A DNA stretch of 64,000 bases from contig CAZYQW010000058.1 in NCBI GenBank assembly GCA_964649825.1, positions 1 through 64,000 of the forward strand, written 5' to 3'. Shown piece by piece: positions 32,476 through 41,526 of the stretch. Both the position numbers and the translations under genes were made by a program. Below the pieces are notes generated by a model. The model was given only the letters and a program-made list of their open reading frames with translations. It did not search any database and had not been told where the DNA came from. This DNA comes from CAZYQW01 sp964649825 (GTDB lineage Bacteria; Planctomycetota; B15-G4; JADJEK01). Positions within the stretch are counted from its first letter, which is position 1; every line of letters begins with the position of its first letter.

Positions 32476-34548
32476 ATGAAGACCCTGTTCCTCTACGCTC
32501 CCGACCGATGCCTTCCGACGATCCCCTACTCGTCGCTGCCGGCGCTGCAAGCATGTTTGCGGCGCGAGGGTTACGAGACCGGGATCCTCGATCTCAACGT
32601 CGCGCTCTTCGACCAACTGGTCAAGAAGGACACCGTCCTCGGTTACTACAACTGGGTGGCCGAGCGGTTCCGCGAGCTCGAGGGGAAGAACGAGCTGACC
32701 GCCGAGGAACACGCGATGTATCGGTTCTACGCGCCGCTGCTCGCGGCTCCGGCCGAGAGCATGCAACGCGCGGTCGACGGGGTCGAGGTCATGCGAGACC
32801 CGAGCCGGTTCTTCGACCCGGAGTCGTTCAACGAGGCGTTCGACGACCTGACCGCCGTCATCCGGTTCCTGTACGCCGCGACGCCGGTCCTGAACCCGGA
32901 GAACAAGAAGCGGTACGTGGCGGATCTCCTCCACTACAGCGAGCATGCCGGCGATCCGCTGGTGCAGAGCTACGAGGACTACCTCGTCGACCTGATCGTC
33001 GACGAAAAACCCGACCTGCTGGCGTTCACCGTCCCGTTCCACAGCCAGCTCCTCGAGGTGCTGAAGATCATGCGGGTGGTCAAGCGCCGCCTGCCGAACG
33101 TCAAGACGGTCGTCGGTGGTCCGACGATCCACGACTACCGCGACACGCTCTTCGCCGACCGGCGGCTGTTCGAGTGGATCGACTTCGGCGTCATGGGGGA
33201 CGGCGAGAACGCGATCGTGCGGCTCGCCGACGCGTTGACCGGCAAGATCCCGATGGCCGACGTGCCGAACCTCTACTACCTCGAGGAGGACGGCCACGTC
33301 TCGGTGCCGACGAAGTTCGACATCCCGGTGCTCGACGACCTGCCGACGCTCGACTTCGACGGTGTCCCGTTCGATCGCTACCTGCTGCCGGAGCGCCTCG
33401 CGAACTTCCAGACGTCGCGCGGGTGCTACTACGGGAAGTGCACGTTCTGCGGCGACGGGTTCCGGCGCAACTTCCGGATGCGCCACTCCGACCTGGTCTA
33501 CGAGGACATCAAGCAGGTCGCCGAGACTTGGAACGTGAAGTACTTCCTGTTCTGGGACTCGCTCGCCCCACCGCGCACGCTGATGAACGTCGCGAAGCGG
33601 ATCAAGGAGGAGGGCCCGGACGTCTACTGGTTCGCCGAGACGAAGTTCGAGTACACCTACGCGAACAGGAACACCGTCCAGCTCATGTATGAGGGAGGGG
33701 CGCGCGTCTTCCAGTTCGGATTCGAGTCGGCCGTCGATCGCGTCCTCCACCTGATCGACAAGGGGAACGAGCTCGAGAAGGTCGATTCGTGCCTCGACGC
33801 GCTGTCGGACGCGGGTATCGGGGTCTGCACCTCGTGGTTCATCGGGTTCCCGACCGAACGCGAGCACGAGGCGTTGACCACGTACAAGTACGTCTCGGAT
33901 CGTCGTGACAAGATCGTGATGTCGGTCTTCTCCGGAATCTTCAACCTGGGGCGGGACACGATCGTCTTCGAGAACCCGGACCGCTTCGGCGTCGACATCG
34001 TCGAGACCGAGGAGGGAAACATCTTCGTCGACGACGGCCTGCCGAAGTGGGACAAGAACACGTGGTTCGACCGGTTGTCGCCGCGCGGCGACCTGCCCCT
34101 CCTGACGCACGGCGGATACCTGCTCTACCAGACGAGGGCGCCGGAGAAGCTGCGCGAGATCGTCGCGAAGGGACGGAGCGGCCCGCTTGCGTTCGAGATC
34201 CCCGACCTCGAGAACCGGGTTCCGCTGCGGCCGGAGCGGAACCGGATCGTGCGCTACAAGTTCGAACCGCAGACCGAAGTCGCCGGGCCGATCACGGCGC
34301 CGGAAGGCGGCGTGCCGGTGGCGTTCGTCGCGATGCACGGCCGCTTCCACCGCCTCGAGCCGAAACACATCCCGGTGTTCGACGCGTGCGACGGTGAGAA
34401 GACGGTCGGCGAGCTTGCCGCGCTTCTCCCCGGCGACCGACAGCAGGCACTCGCGACGATCGCGTGGCTGATCGACCGCGGCGTGATCGTGGTTCCGTCG
34501 CCGCTCCCCGAGTACCGCGGTCTCAAGGCACCCGTCGCGACCGCGTAG
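32476..34548 (+). CDS. B12-binding-type radical SAM protein with PqqD-like C-terminus
   Basis: 690 residues. The first ~250 form a cobalamin-binding-like Rossmann region (FLYAPDRCLPTIPYSSLPAL at the start) without a DxHxxG ligand. The radical SAM core begins at about residue 310 with C317-YYGK-C322-TF-C325, a CX4CX2C spacing rather than CX3CX2C. Downstream are VFQFGFESAVDRVL and TSWFIGFPTEREHE, as in other B12 radical SAM enzymes. The last ~80 residues (FDACDGEKTVGELAAL, WLIDRGVIVV) look like a PqqD/RRE winged-helix peptide-binding domain. That suggests a peptide or protein substrate, but no precursor peptide gene is visible next to it. ATG 32476 is preceded by TATGAT at 32396-32401, a possible -10 element. 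Confidence 0.85.
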   Translation: MKTLFLYAPDRCLPTIPYSSLPALQACLRREGYETGILDLNVALFDQLVKKDTVLGYYNWVAERFRELEGKNELTAEEHAMYRFYAPLLAAPAESMQRAVDGVEVMRDPSRFFDPESFNEAFDDLTAVIRFLYAATPVLNPENKKRYVADLLHYSEHAGDPLVQSYEDYLVDLIVDEKPDLLAFTVPFHSQLLEVLKIMRVVKRRLPNVKTVVGGPTIHDYRDTLFADRRLFEWIDFGVMGDGENAIVRLADALTGKIPMADVPNLYYLEEDGHVSVPTKFDIPVLDDLPTLDFDGVPFDRYLLPERLANFQTSRGCYYGKCTFCGDGFRRNFRMRHSDLVYEDIKQVAETWNVKYFLFWDSLAPPRTLMNVAKRIKEEGPDVYWFAETKFEYTYANRNTVQLMYEGGARVFQFGFESAVDRVLHLIDKGNELEKVDSCLDALSDAGIGVCTSWFIGFPTEREHEALTTYKYVSDRRDKIVMSVFSGIFNLGRDTIVFENPDRFGVDIVETEEGNIFVDDGLPKWDKNTWFDRLSPRGDLPLLTHGGYLLYQTRAPEKLREIVAKGRSGPLAFEIPDLENRVPLRPERNRIVRYKFEPQTEVAGPITAPEGGVPVAFVAMHGRFHRLEPKHIPVFDACDGEKTVGELAALLPGDRQQALATIAWLIDRGVIVVPSPLPEYRGLKAPVATA

Positions 34549-34600
34549 TCGGTCGCCGCGGCCCTCCCTTCGAGCCTCGGCCTCGGTTTCGCCGTCGCCC

Positions 34601-35833
34601 TCAGCCGTTCCTCGACATCTCCGTCTTCTGCTTCTCGGCGATCTTCTTCGCACGGGTCAGCGACGCCTTCACCTTCTCGATCACGACCTTGTTGCGCTTG
34701 CCCAGCGCCTCGCTGACGGCGATCAGCCGCTCGAGGTTCTCGACGTCGATCGGATCGAGCTGCGCGGCGGTCAAGCAGCGCTTCTGCGCCTGCTCCAGCA
34801 GGTGCATCTGATCCACGGGGCGCTTCTCCGCCATCGCCTGCTTGGCACGGGCGTGGAAGTAGCGGGACTGCATCTTGCACACTTCCAGGTCGATGACGCG
34901 CTCCTCGAGATAGGCGAGGTAGCGTCCGACCACGTCGTACTTCTCGAGCTCGAGTCCGAGCCGGGACGCCATCCGCAGGGCGGGAACGTGCTCGCGCGAG
35001 ATCGTGATCGCGTCGCCGGCCAGCGAGAGCGCCTTCGCCTTGTCGCCGCTCCGCAGAGCCTGTTCAGCGCGGAGGTAGAGCACGTCGGACATCCGGTGAG
35101 AGTGTTTCTCGAACACGCGGTCGAGGATCGCGTTCGCTGCGTCGTTCTCGTTGCGCTGGATGCTGTAGTGCGCCCGCGCGAGCATCGCGTCGACGTTCTC
35201 GGGATCGAGCGCGTCGAGCGCGTCGAGGAGCGTCGCGACGTCGTCGCTGGTGTCGCCGCGGTCGATCGCAGTCGCCGCGCACCGCTGGAGGGCGTCGCTC
35301 GCGAGCTTGTTGTAGAGGCCCTTCGGGAGCCGGTCGGCCGCCGGCATCATCTCGGCGATGGCGAGGCCCGAGGCGATCTCGAGCTTCGTGATCGCCTCGC
35401 AGTAGAGTTTCCCGAGCTGCGCCTCGAGGTCCTCGGGCCGGTAGAAGAGCGTGCTCACGAACCGGGGAAGAGCCTTGTCGATGTCCCCGTAGACGATCTT
35501 GCCGCGGCCGACGAGGAGCAGGGCGTCGGGATCGGTCTGGACGCCGGTCATGAACTTCATCGCGATGAGCTCGGCCTCCTCGTCTCGGCCGAGGTCGTAG
35601 AGCACGAGTCCCCGCAGCGCGACGGCCCGTTGGTCGTGAGCCGCCAGCGCGGGGTCGGCCTCGAGAGCGGCGAGCGCGGCCTCGAACTGGCCGGCGATGC
35701 GGAGGGCGGCGATCTCCTGTGCCTTCGCTTCCGTGAGCGTCGCCCTCTCGCCAGCGGCGGAACAGGTCCGTTCATTGACGGTCACTCCTGCTAGAAATAC
35801 TGCTGCTGTCATGAGATACGAACGAACGGCCAT
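34601..35833 (-). CDS. Exported TPR-like repeat protein
   Basis: 410 residues with a signal peptide (MAVRSYLMTAAVFLAGVTVN). The rest is helical with tetratricopeptide-like spacing, for instance QEIAALRIAGQFEAALAALE, ALRGLVLYDLGRDEEAELIA and AILDRVFEKHSHRMSDVLYL. TPRs organise protein complexes; no catalytic residues are seen. ATG 35833 is chosen because it begins the signal; an upstream Met would add about 15 residues without hydrophobic continuity. Function unknown, likely periplasmic. Confidence 0.75.
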   Translation of the reverse strand: MAVRSYLMTAAVFLAGVTVNERTCSAAGERATLTEAKAQEIAALRIAGQFEAALAALEADPALAAHDQRAVALRGLVLYDLGRDEEAELIAMKFMTGVQTDPDALLLVGRGKIVYGDIDKALPRFVSTLFYRPEDLEAQLGKLYCEAITKLEIASGLAIAEMMPAADRLPKGLYNKLASDALQRCAATAIDRGDTSDDVATLLDALDALDPENVDAMLARAHYSIQRNENDAANAILDRVFEKHSHRMSDVLYLRAEQALRSGDKAKALSLAGDAITISREHVPALRMASRLGLELEKYDVVGRYLAYLEERVIDLEVCKMQSRYFHARAKQAMAEKRPVDQMHLLEQAQKRCLTAAQLDPIDVENLERLIAVSEALGKRNKVVIEKVKASLTRAKKIAEKQKTEMSRNG

Positions 35834-36013
35834 GGACGGCTCCAGTCTGGGTGGGGTCATGCGTCGGAACAACGACAACGCGACAGTCTACCGCATCCTG
35901 CGCCGGTCGCGTCACCGGAGCGGCCGTGACTCGTCTTTCGTCGCGGCCCCGCCGTGACTTGCGTCGCGGACGCGGAGTGCACGCGCGCCGGCGAGTCGCT
36001 ACGTTCACCCACC

Positions 36014-37039
36014 ATGGACGACCTCGACCTGCAAGCTCGATTGTTGACCCTCCACGCGCGCATCCGCTCGCGTACGTTGGCCGCCCTCCGCGACGGCGCT
36101 CTCGCCCACGGGGAGGACCCGGCGTCGGGCGAAGCCGCGGTGGCCGAGGAGGGGGCGTCGGACGTGAGCTACGCGATCGACGTCCCGGCGGAGGAGGAGA
36201 TCGATCGCTTCGCGGTCGAGCTGGCGCAGGAGGTTCCTCTCGTCGTGATCTCCGAGGGCCACGGCGAGCGCCGCTACAGCGCGCCGCGTCCCGGCGTCGA
36301 GGGGATCCGGATCATCGTCGACCCGATCGATGGAACGCGCAACCTGGCGTACGACATGCGCAGCGCGTGGGTGTTGACCGCGGCGGCGCCGGACCGCGGC
36401 GACGAGACGTCGCTCCGGGATGTCCGGCTCGCGGTGCAGACCGAGCTGCCGACGCAGGACTCGCGCGTCTACCACGAGCTCGTCGCGCGCCGCGGCGAAG
36501 GAGCGTTTCTCGAGCGTCGCGACCTCGACTCGGGCCAGAGCCTCGGCCGTCGACGCCTGCAGGCGTCGAAGGACGCGCGGCTCGACAACGGCTTCTACGT
36601 CTTCTTCAAGTTCTCCCCCGAGGATCGGACGGTGCTCGCGGGTCTCGAGGAGGAGTTCCTGACCCGGCTCGTCGTCGAGCACGGCGTGGACCGAAGGACT
36701 CTCTGCGACGATCAGTACATCTCGAACGGGGGGCAGCTCTTCCTGGTCGTGACGCAGCGGTATCGGTTCGTCTGCGACATCCGCGGCCACGTGGGGGACG
36801 TGCTCGGCGTCGACAATTTCACGTCCAAGCCGTACGACGTCTGCTGCGCGTTGATCGCCGAGGAGGCGGGGATCCCGGTCACCGATCCATTCGGCGCGCC
36901 GCTCGACGCGCCGCTCGACGCGCACCACCGGGTGTCGTTCGTCGCGTACGCGAACGGCGCCGTCCGCGCGAAGCTCGAGCCGATGCTTCACGAGGTGCTG
37001 GATCGGTTCCGGTCCCGCCAGGGGGAGTCCGGCCGGTGA
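36014..37039 (+). CDS. Inositol monophosphatase-superfamily phosphatase
   Basis: 341-residue metal-dependent phosphatase of the IMPase/FBPase/CysQ superfamily. The metal motif IVDPIDGTRNLAYD is intact, with the preceding Glu in VISEGHGERR; the C-terminal metal Asp lies in DNFTSKPYDVCCAL, a variant of the usual WD(x)A. It is longer than the typical ~260-residue IMPase. Substrate could be inositol phosphate, 3'-phosphoadenosine phosphate or a sugar bisphosphate. Its stop overlaps the downstream metallophosphoesterase start (GTGA). Confidence 0.85.
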   Translation: MDDLDLQARLLTLHARIRSRTLAALRDGALAHGEDPASGEAAVAEEGASDVSYAIDVPAEEEIDRFAVELAQEVPLVVISEGHGERRYSAPRPGVEGIRIIVDPIDGTRNLAYDMRSAWVLTAAAPDRGDETSLRDVRLAVQTELPTQDSRVYHELVARRGEGAFLERRDLDSGQSLGRRRLQASKDARLDNGFYVFFKFSPEDRTVLAGLEEEFLTRLVVEHGVDRRTLCDDQYISNGGQLFLVVTQRYRFVCDIRGHVGDVLGVDNFTSKPYDVCCALIAEEAGIPVTDPFGAPLDAPLDAHHRVSFVAYANGAVRAKLEPMLHEVLDRFRSRQGESGR

Positions 37040-37818
37040 GGGTGTTCGCGATCGGCGACCTGCATCTTCCGGGCGGGCCGCAGAACAAGGTGATGGATCG
37101 GTTCGGGCCGATCTGGGTCGACCACGCGAGCGCGATCGGCTCCGCGTGGCGCTCGCTCGCGGATCCCGGCGACGTGCTGCTTCTCGCCGGCGACATCTCA
37201 TGGGCGATGACGATCGAGCAGGCGACGGCGGACCTCGCGTGGATCGACGCCCTTCCCGGCCGCAAGGTCGTGATTCGCGGCAACCACGACTTCTGGTGGA
37301 ACGGGATCGGAAAGGTGAGGCGCGCGTTCGGCGCGACCGTGTTCGCGCTGCAGCACGACCACGTGATCCTGGACGGCGTGGCGTTCGTAGGGACCCGGGG
37401 TTGGCAATGTCCGGGTTCGGTCGGCTCGGCCGACGCCATGGCCATGGACGGCGACTCGAAGGCCGGGACCACGACGTACACCGCGGAGGACGAGAAGATC
37501 TACCGCCGCGAGGTCGACCGCCTGCGGCTCGGGTTCGAAGGATTGAAGCGAGGCGGTGCCGAGTACGAGCGGCTGGTCGTGATGCTCCACTACCCGCCGA
37601 TGAACCCGGAGCATGAGCCCAGCGGCTTCACCGAGCTGATCGATGCATACGGCGCCGACGTCTGTCTGCACGGCCATCTGCACGGCGAGGCGTCGATCGC
37701 GACCGCGTTCGAGGGACGGCGGGGGAGGACGACGTACCACTGCGTGAGCGCGGACGCGGTGCAGATGGTGCCGCGGTTGATCCTTCCGGAGCGCGAGGAA
37801 GGGGGAGCGGCGGTCTAG
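37036..37818 (+). CDS. Calcineurin-like metallophosphoesterase
   Basis: 260 residues with the complete dimetal motif set: FAIGDLHL, LLLAGDISWAMT, VVIRGNHDFWWNG, MLHYPPM and CLHGHLHG. This matches a bacterial YkuE/MPE-type cytoplasmic phosphoesterase of the UDP-2,3-diacylglucosamine hydrolase-like kind, but substrate is not inferable. The GTG start overlaps the preceding phosphatase gene. The pair makes a two-phosphatase operon. Confidence 0.92.
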   Translation: MRVFAIGDLHLPGGPQNKVMDRFGPIWVDHASAIGSAWRSLADPGDVLLLAGDISWAMTIEQATADLAWIDALPGRKVVIRGNHDFWWNGIGKVRRAFGATVFALQHDHVILDGVAFVGTRGWQCPGSVGSADAMAMDGDSKAGTTTYTAEDEKIYRREVDRLRLGFEGLKRGGAEYERLVVMLHYPPMNPEHEPSGFTELIDAYGADVCLHGHLHGEASIATAFEGRRGRTTYHCVSADAVQMVPRLILPEREEGGAAV

Positions 37819-37938
37819 TACGGGCGTCGCGAACGCGGGGGATCGGGAGCCTCGCCCCCCGGCCGCGCGGTCTCGCACGACGCCTGGCGTCCGGTTCGCC
37901 GTTTACTCGCTCGTTCCTCCGGGTAGGCTCCGCTCCCG

Positions 37939-38895
37939 ATGAACGGCTCGGTGCTCGAGGTTACGGATCTCGTGGTCCGCTACGGACGCAGGGAGGCGCT
38001 CCGCGGCATCTCGTTCCGGTCGGACGGCGGGTCGATCGGCCTGCTCGGTCCGAACGGTGCCGGGAAGTCGTCGCTCATCCGCGCGTTGCTCGGCTTGATC
38101 ACGCCGGCTCGAGGACGCGCGAGGGTCCTCGGCTTCGACTCCGCGACGCAGGCGGTGTCGGTTCGGGCGAACACCGGCTACATGCCGGAAAGCGACTGCC
38201 ACATCCCGGGCCTGTCGGGGCTCGAGTTCACCGCGTATTGCGGGCGTCTCGCCGGCCTCGCCGCGCCGGATGCGAAGCGACGCGCGCACGAGGTGCTCGT
38301 CTTCGTTGGGCTCGATGAGGAGCGCTACCGCAAGGTCGACGAGTACTCGCGCGGGATGAAGCAGAAGGTCAAGTTCGCGGCGTCGCTCGTCCACGACCCG
38401 AAGCTCCTGTTCCTCGACGAGCCGACCAACGGCCTCGACCCGCAGGCGCGCCAAGAGATGCTGTCGATGATTCGCGACCTGACGACGACGAAGGGGATCG
38501 ATGTGCTCCTCTCGTCGCACCTCCTGCGGGACGTCGAGTCGGTCTGCCGCGACGTCGTCGTGCTCGCCGGCGGCGAGATGAAGACGGCGGGGAGCATCGC
38601 AGCGTTGAAGAACGTGAGCGGAGGGTTCGTGGTCCGCGTCGTCGGAGAGGCGTCCGAGTTCGCGCGTATCGCAACCGAGCGCGGACTGAACGTCGAACGA
38701 GACGGCCGCGGAGCGATGATCGTTACCGTGGCATCGGCCGCGGCGCTCGACCCGCGAATGCTGTTCGAGATCGGCCGCTCGGCGAAGACTCCGGTCTGCC
38801 ACGTGGCGCCGCGTGAGGAGTCGCTCGAGGACCTGTTCCTGCGCGCGCTCGAGCTTCCGTCGGTGGCCGGGGCCGAAATGATGGACGCAGGCTGA
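37939..38895 (+). CDS. ABC transporter ATP-binding protein
   Basis: 318-residue ATPase of an ABC-2-type exporter. Walker A LLGPNGAGKSSLIRAL, signature DEYSRGMKQKVKFA, Walker B LLFLDEPTNGLDP and switch His in LLSSHLLRDVE are all present. A C-terminal extra domain (about 210-318) is of the DUF4162 type. It is followed by its permease with a TGATG overlap. TAGGCT at 37924-37929, preceded by TTTACT, is a possible promoter giving a near-leaderless transcript. Substrate unknown. Confidence 0.95.
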   Translation: MNGSVLEVTDLVVRYGRREALRGISFRSDGGSIGLLGPNGAGKSSLIRALLGLITPARGRARVLGFDSATQAVSVRANTGYMPESDCHIPGLSGLEFTAYCGRLAGLAAPDAKRRAHEVLVFVGLDEERYRKVDEYSRGMKQKVKFAASLVHDPKLLFLDEPTNGLDPQARQEMLSMIRDLTTTKGIDVLLSSHLLRDVESVCRDVVVLAGGEMKTAGSIAALKNVSGGFVVRVVGEASEFARIATERGLNVERDGRGAMIVTVASAAALDPRMLFEIGRSAKTPVCHVAPREESLEDLFLRALELPSVAGAEMMDAG

Positions 38896-39806
38896 TGCCG
38901 ATCTACGACCAATCCTACCGGCGCATCGAGGGGATCCGAGCCGCCAGCCGGTTCCGGTTCCTTCCGATCGCGCAAACCGGCGTGCGGCTCTTCTTCCGCC
39001 GGCGCCTGTACGTGCTGCTTGGTTTCGCCGCGCTGGTGCCGTTCTTCGCGATGCTCCTTTTCATCTGCGGCCCGCATCTCATGGCGCTCGACCAGCACCT
39101 GCCGCAGCAGGCGGCGGCCGTGCTTCACGTGACGGGGACCGGCATCTTCCTGTACCTGGTGCAGTGGGAGTGGATCTTCCTCTTCCTGTTCGCGGCGTTC
39201 GCCGGCTCGGGGCTGATCGCGAACGACCTGCGGGCGAACGCGCTCGAGATCTACTTCTCGCGACCGATCACGGTGCTCGACTACTTCCTCGGCAAGTTGT
39301 TCGTCGTCCTCACGATCCTTCTCGGGCTGACCCTCGGGCCGATGCTCGTGCTCTGGGTCGTCGACGTGGCGTTGACCGATCAGCCGGGTTTCTGGCGCGA
39401 TCAGCTCCACTTCATTCCGCGGATGGCGGCGGCATCGCTGCTGATGAGCGTACCTTATGCCATGATGATCCTCGCGGTCTCGGCCCTCGTGAAGACGGCG
39501 CGCAACGCGATCGTGGTGTTCGCCGCACTCGAGCGGATGAGCAGCCTCGTCGGAACGATCCTGCTGCACGCGCTCGACGACTCGCGCTACGGATTGATCT
39601 CGATCGATCGCTGCATTCAGCGGCTCCTCTCCGCCGTGCTCGAGCCCGACCAGAAACTGTTGTCCCTTTTTCGGTTCGGGAACGACACGATGCCGCTCGC
39701 CGACCTGTCGCCGATCCTCCCCGCGTGCACCCTCGGCGTCGTCTTGGTCCTCTGCCTGATCGTGATCTTCAAGCGCGTGCGCGCGGTCGAGATCGTCGCG
39801 AGCTGA
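38895..39806 (+). CDS. ABC-2-type transporter permease
   Basis: 303 residues with about six transmembrane helices, e.g. LYVLLGFAALVPFFAMLLFI, IFLFLFAAFAGSGLIANDLR, LGKLFVVLTILLGLTLGPML and LGVVLVLCLIVIFKRVRAVE. ANALEIYFSRPIT after the second helix is characteristic of ABC-2 permeases that partner with a single ATPase. It overlaps the upstream ATPase stop. Transported substrate is not inferable. Confidence 0.92.
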   Translation: MPIYDQSYRRIEGIRAASRFRFLPIAQTGVRLFFRRRLYVLLGFAALVPFFAMLLFICGPHLMALDQHLPQQAAAVLHVTGTGIFLYLVQWEWIFLFLFAAFAGSGLIANDLRANALEIYFSRPITVLDYFLGKLFVVLTILLGLTLGPMLVLWVVDVALTDQPGFWRDQLHFIPRMAAASLLMSVPYAMMILAVSALVKTARNAIVVFAALERMSSLVGTILLHALDDSRYGLISIDRCIQRLLSAVLEPDQKLLSLFRFGNDTMPLADLSPILPACTLGVVLVLCLIVIFKRVRAVEIVAS

Positions 39807-39821
39807 CGGGGGCCGGTCGAA

Positions 39822-41420
39822 CTACGGGAAGATCGTCAGCGCGGTGCAGTCGCTCGCCCAGTAAGCGGGGGATGCCGCGGGGTTCTGGACCAGCGCCTGG
39901 AGAAGGACCTGCGCGCCGCCGATCAGCAAATGGGGGATCGTGCCGGTCGCGACCATGTGGCCGGAGGCGTCGAGCGATCCGGCCGGGACGACGATGATGA
40001 ACGGCGAGAACGCGAGGCAGATCTCGCCGAACTCGCTGGGGAACGAACCGGGTGCGATGTCGACGAGGAAGAACACGAACTGCAGCGGCGTCGCCTGGAG
40101 CGAGAGCGTGAACGCCGTGCCGTACTGCCCGGACGAATCGATTTCGAGGTCGCCGACCTGTCCGAGGCGCAGCTCGATCCGTCCGATGTCGAGACCCGCG
40201 GACGGAAACCGGGGCGACCCGAGGAGGAAGTCGCGCCGGTTGTCGTTGTTGATGTCACCGATGTCGCGGACGAAACCACCGATCGAGGCGGCCCCGGGTT
40301 GTCCGGTGAATTCATAGAGCAGCGACTGCATGGCGCCGGATTGGACGTCGATCCGTCCGGCGGCCGGGTCCGTGCCGACCATCATCGTGGGCGATCCGCA
40401 GGCGTAGTCGCCGCTGCCGTCGCCGTCGACGTCTCCGAGCCCGGCCACCACGGTACCGAACGCGTCATTGATCGCGGAGCCGAGGTGCGACGCAATGATC
40501 GCTCCGTCCGCACCGGACACGACGCGACAGGCGCCGGCCCCTGTCACCCCTCCCGGGGCCGCGGTGGGAGCGCCGCCGATGAAGTCGGGGATCTGATCCT
40601 GATTCAGGTCGAGCGTCCCGTCGCACGAGAATCCGAACCCCTCGCCGGCCGTGATTCCGTTTCGGCCGAGGATCCGGGCGCCGGCCACGGGGTCGTACAC
40701 GTCGATCCGGCCGGCGCCGACCAGGCCGACCGGGTCGAAGCCCGGCGACCCGATGACCAACTCGCGCCGGCCGTCGCCGGAGAGGTCGCCCATCGAACCA
40801 AGCCCGGTCCCGAAGCCGTCGAACGCCGCGGCTCCGGGGATGGTGCGAACGATGGCGCCCGTCGTCGCGTCGATGACGAGCACGGCTCCGATTCCTCCGG
40901 TCGCGCCGGGCGCCGAGGCTCCGAATTCTCCCAGTCCGTCGCCGGTCTGATCGTCGAGGCGAACGAGCTTCTCGCCGAGGCGCGCTCCGGCGCTGGGACC
41001 ACTGATGCTTCGGAGCAGACCGAGGGTGCTTCCATCGAGGACGTGCACCACGCCAACCGGAGTCGGTCCCGCGTTCCCCGGTTCACCGACGACGAACTCG
41101 GCGACGTTGTCGTTGTTGAGATCATCGATCGTGAGGACCGACTGCCCGAGCCTTCCGAACGTGATGAGCCCCGGCTGCGTGAGGATGCGGCTGCCGGACG
41201 CGGACGAGATGATCGAGATCTCTCCGCGCGAGGCGTTCGCACCCGGAGCGCCGACGATCAAGTCGTCCCTGCTGTCCATGTCGAAGTCCGAGGCCCGATC
41301 CGCGGACGTACCGAATCGATCGCCGGCCGTGATACCGGTCGCGAAGAGGGCCGGGGACTGCGCGTCGGCGTAGTCGGTGGCCGCGATCGAGACGAGGAGG
41401 CCCCAGAGTCGCGTGCGCAT
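39822..41420 (-). CDS. Secreted FG-GAP (integrin-like) beta-propeller protein
   Basis: 532 residues. Signal peptide MRTRLWGLLVSIAATDYADA, then seven FG-GAP blades whose start motifs include AGDRFGTSADRASDFDMDSR, FGRLGQSVLTIDDLNNDN, DGFGTGLGSMGDLSGDGR, EGFGFSCDGTLDLNQD and DAFGTVVAGLGDVDGDGS, each with a calcium-type D-x-D/N-x-D loop. The C-terminal ~100 residues (GTAFTLSLQATPLQFVFFLV to DCTALTIFP) share a pattern with the protein at 20562-22034, suggesting a common sorting or anchoring module. ATG 41420 is preceded by AGGAA. It lies between two ABC exporters, on the opposite strand. Confidence 0.9.
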   Translation of the reverse strand: MRTRLWGLLVSIAATDYADAQSPALFATGITAGDRFGTSADRASDFDMDSRDDLIVGAPGANASRGEISIISSASGSRILTQPGLITFGRLGQSVLTIDDLNNDNVAEFVVGEPGNAGPTPVGVVHVLDGSTLGLLRSISGPSAGARLGEKLVRLDDQTGDGLGEFGASAPGATGGIGAVLVIDATTGAIVRTIPGAAAFDGFGTGLGSMGDLSGDGRRELVIGSPGFDPVGLVGAGRIDVYDPVAGARILGRNGITAGEGFGFSCDGTLDLNQDQIPDFIGGAPTAAPGGVTGAGACRVVSGADGAIIASHLGSAINDAFGTVVAGLGDVDGDGSGDYACGSPTMMVGTDPAAGRIDVQSGAMQSLLYEFTGQPGAASIGGFVRDIGDINNDNRRDFLLGSPRFPSAGLDIGRIELRLGQVGDLEIDSSGQYGTAFTLSLQATPLQFVFFLVDIAPGSFPSEFGEICLAFSPFIIVVPAGSLDASGHMVATGTIPHLLIGGAQVLLQALVQNPAASPAYWASDCTALTIFP

Positions 41421-41526
41421 TCGGATTCCTACTGGCTTTCCGCGACGAGAGGGGGTTCCAGCGGCGTACGGAAAGCAGATGCAAAGCGTACGATGCGACC
41501 GAGTTTTCGGCAACCGGAGGCGTGGT

